Origin: an uncultured Selenomonadaceae bacterium
GTDB lineage: Bacteria; Bacillota; Negativicutes; Selenomonadales; Selenomonadaceae
Direction of reading: 5' to 3'
DNA: 5,672 nucleotides
NCBI GenBank assembly: GCA_905236665.1
Contig: CAJONF010000216.1
Location: 1 to 5,672 of the forward strand
The notes beneath the pieces are model-generated. The model worked only from the letters and a program-made list of their open reading frames with translations. It made no database searches and was not told where the DNA came from. Both the position numbers and the translations under genes were made by a program. The stretch's first letter is position 1. The number at the start of each line of letters is the position of its first letter. Below, in pieces: positions 5,449-5,672 of this stretch.

Positions 5449-5672
5449 TAAAAAGCTCCCACAAAATTCCGTCTTCCAAATCTCTGATATTATACAGCGT
5501 GTCAAGGATAAGAAAAGTTTCCTTTAAATTTTTCCGCGCGGATTTCCAACCGTCGCCGTCTGTTATCCAAACGAATTTAAAGCCGTCAATATTTTTAGAC
5601 TCCTCCGCAATCATTTTGTAACTACGCGCAGTCTCATTGAGCTTGGAACCGCTGCTTGTATAAAAATTCGTC
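5441..5672 (-). CDS. DpnII/MboI-family type II restriction endonuclease, C-terminal part
   Basis: An open frame enters from the right window edge and ends at TGA 5441-5443, giving 76 visible residues and no start. Its sequence includes NFYTSSGSKLNETARSYK (3-19), FKFVWITDGDGWKSARKNLK (31-50) and ETFLILDTLYNIRDLEDG (51-68). These match the C-terminal pattern I recall for DpnII-type enzymes: NFY, GSKLNET, FVW-TDG-GW, SAR-NL-ETF, and D-YNI-DLE. Such enzymes cut unmethylated GATC and are encoded with a Dam-like adenine methyltransferase, sometimes two. The rest of the gene, most of the catalytic core, and any methyltransferase must lie beyond the window. The visible frame has no internal stops, so the gene may be intact. 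The stop codon overlaps the small ORF start. Confidence 0.82.
   Translation of the reverse strand, partial: TNFYTSSGSKLNETARSYKMIAEESKNIDGFKFVWITDGDGWKSARKNLKETFLILDTLYNIRDLEDGILWELFNE

Noticed and set aside
1..5672. CRISPR arrays, tRNA or rRNA genes, insertion sequences
   Set aside because: No regularly spaced repeats, cloverleaf-like segments, transposase motifs or terminal inverted repeats were seen on either strand.

Overview
The window looks like a chromosomal stretch of a moderately AT-rich bacterium. Strong GGAGG-type ribosome binding sites and a consensus sigma-A promoter suggest Bacillota. A phosphatidylserine decarboxylase next to a WecG/TagA-type glycosyltransferase would suit a gram-negative Bacillota lineage such as the Negativicutes, but that taxonomic guess is inference only.

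Left part, plus strand (1-2442): a short ter-type operon. It begins with the 3' part of a two-domain TerD/TerA-like protein that is cut by the window edge. Next comes an FkbM-like methyltransferase with a run of ten G residues in its 13th to 15th codons, then a complete single-domain TerD. The three genes are 15 and 27 nt apart, each internal one has its own ribosome binding site, and the unit ends in a clear intrinsic terminator.

Middle (2446-3950), minus strand: one monocistronic gene for an AGCS-family sodium:alanine/glycine symporter. It has its own perfect consensus promoter (TTGACA, 17 nt, TATAAT), a strong ribosome binding site and its own hairpin terminator. It converges on the ter operon, and the two terminators lie back to back.

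Right part, minus strand (3978-5672), in transcription order: the C-terminal 76 residues of a DpnII/MboI-family restriction endonuclease (it has no visible start, so it runs off the window), a 20-codon small ORF overlapping its stop, a WecG/TagA/CpsF glycosyltransferase, and a short-type phosphatidylserine decarboxylase. The small ORF is a near-copy of the first nine codons and leader of the glycosyltransferase gene. This suggests that the restriction-modification locus joined the glycosyltransferase locus through an event that duplicated its 5' end.

The two most notable points are the G10 tract, where a one-base slip in either direction creates an immediate stop (a candidate phase-variable methyltransferase inside a ter operon), and the duplicated glycosyltransferase start at the edge of the restriction gene. 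No stretch longer than about 120 nt lacks a gene. I saw no tRNA, rRNA, CRISPR array or insertion sequence.
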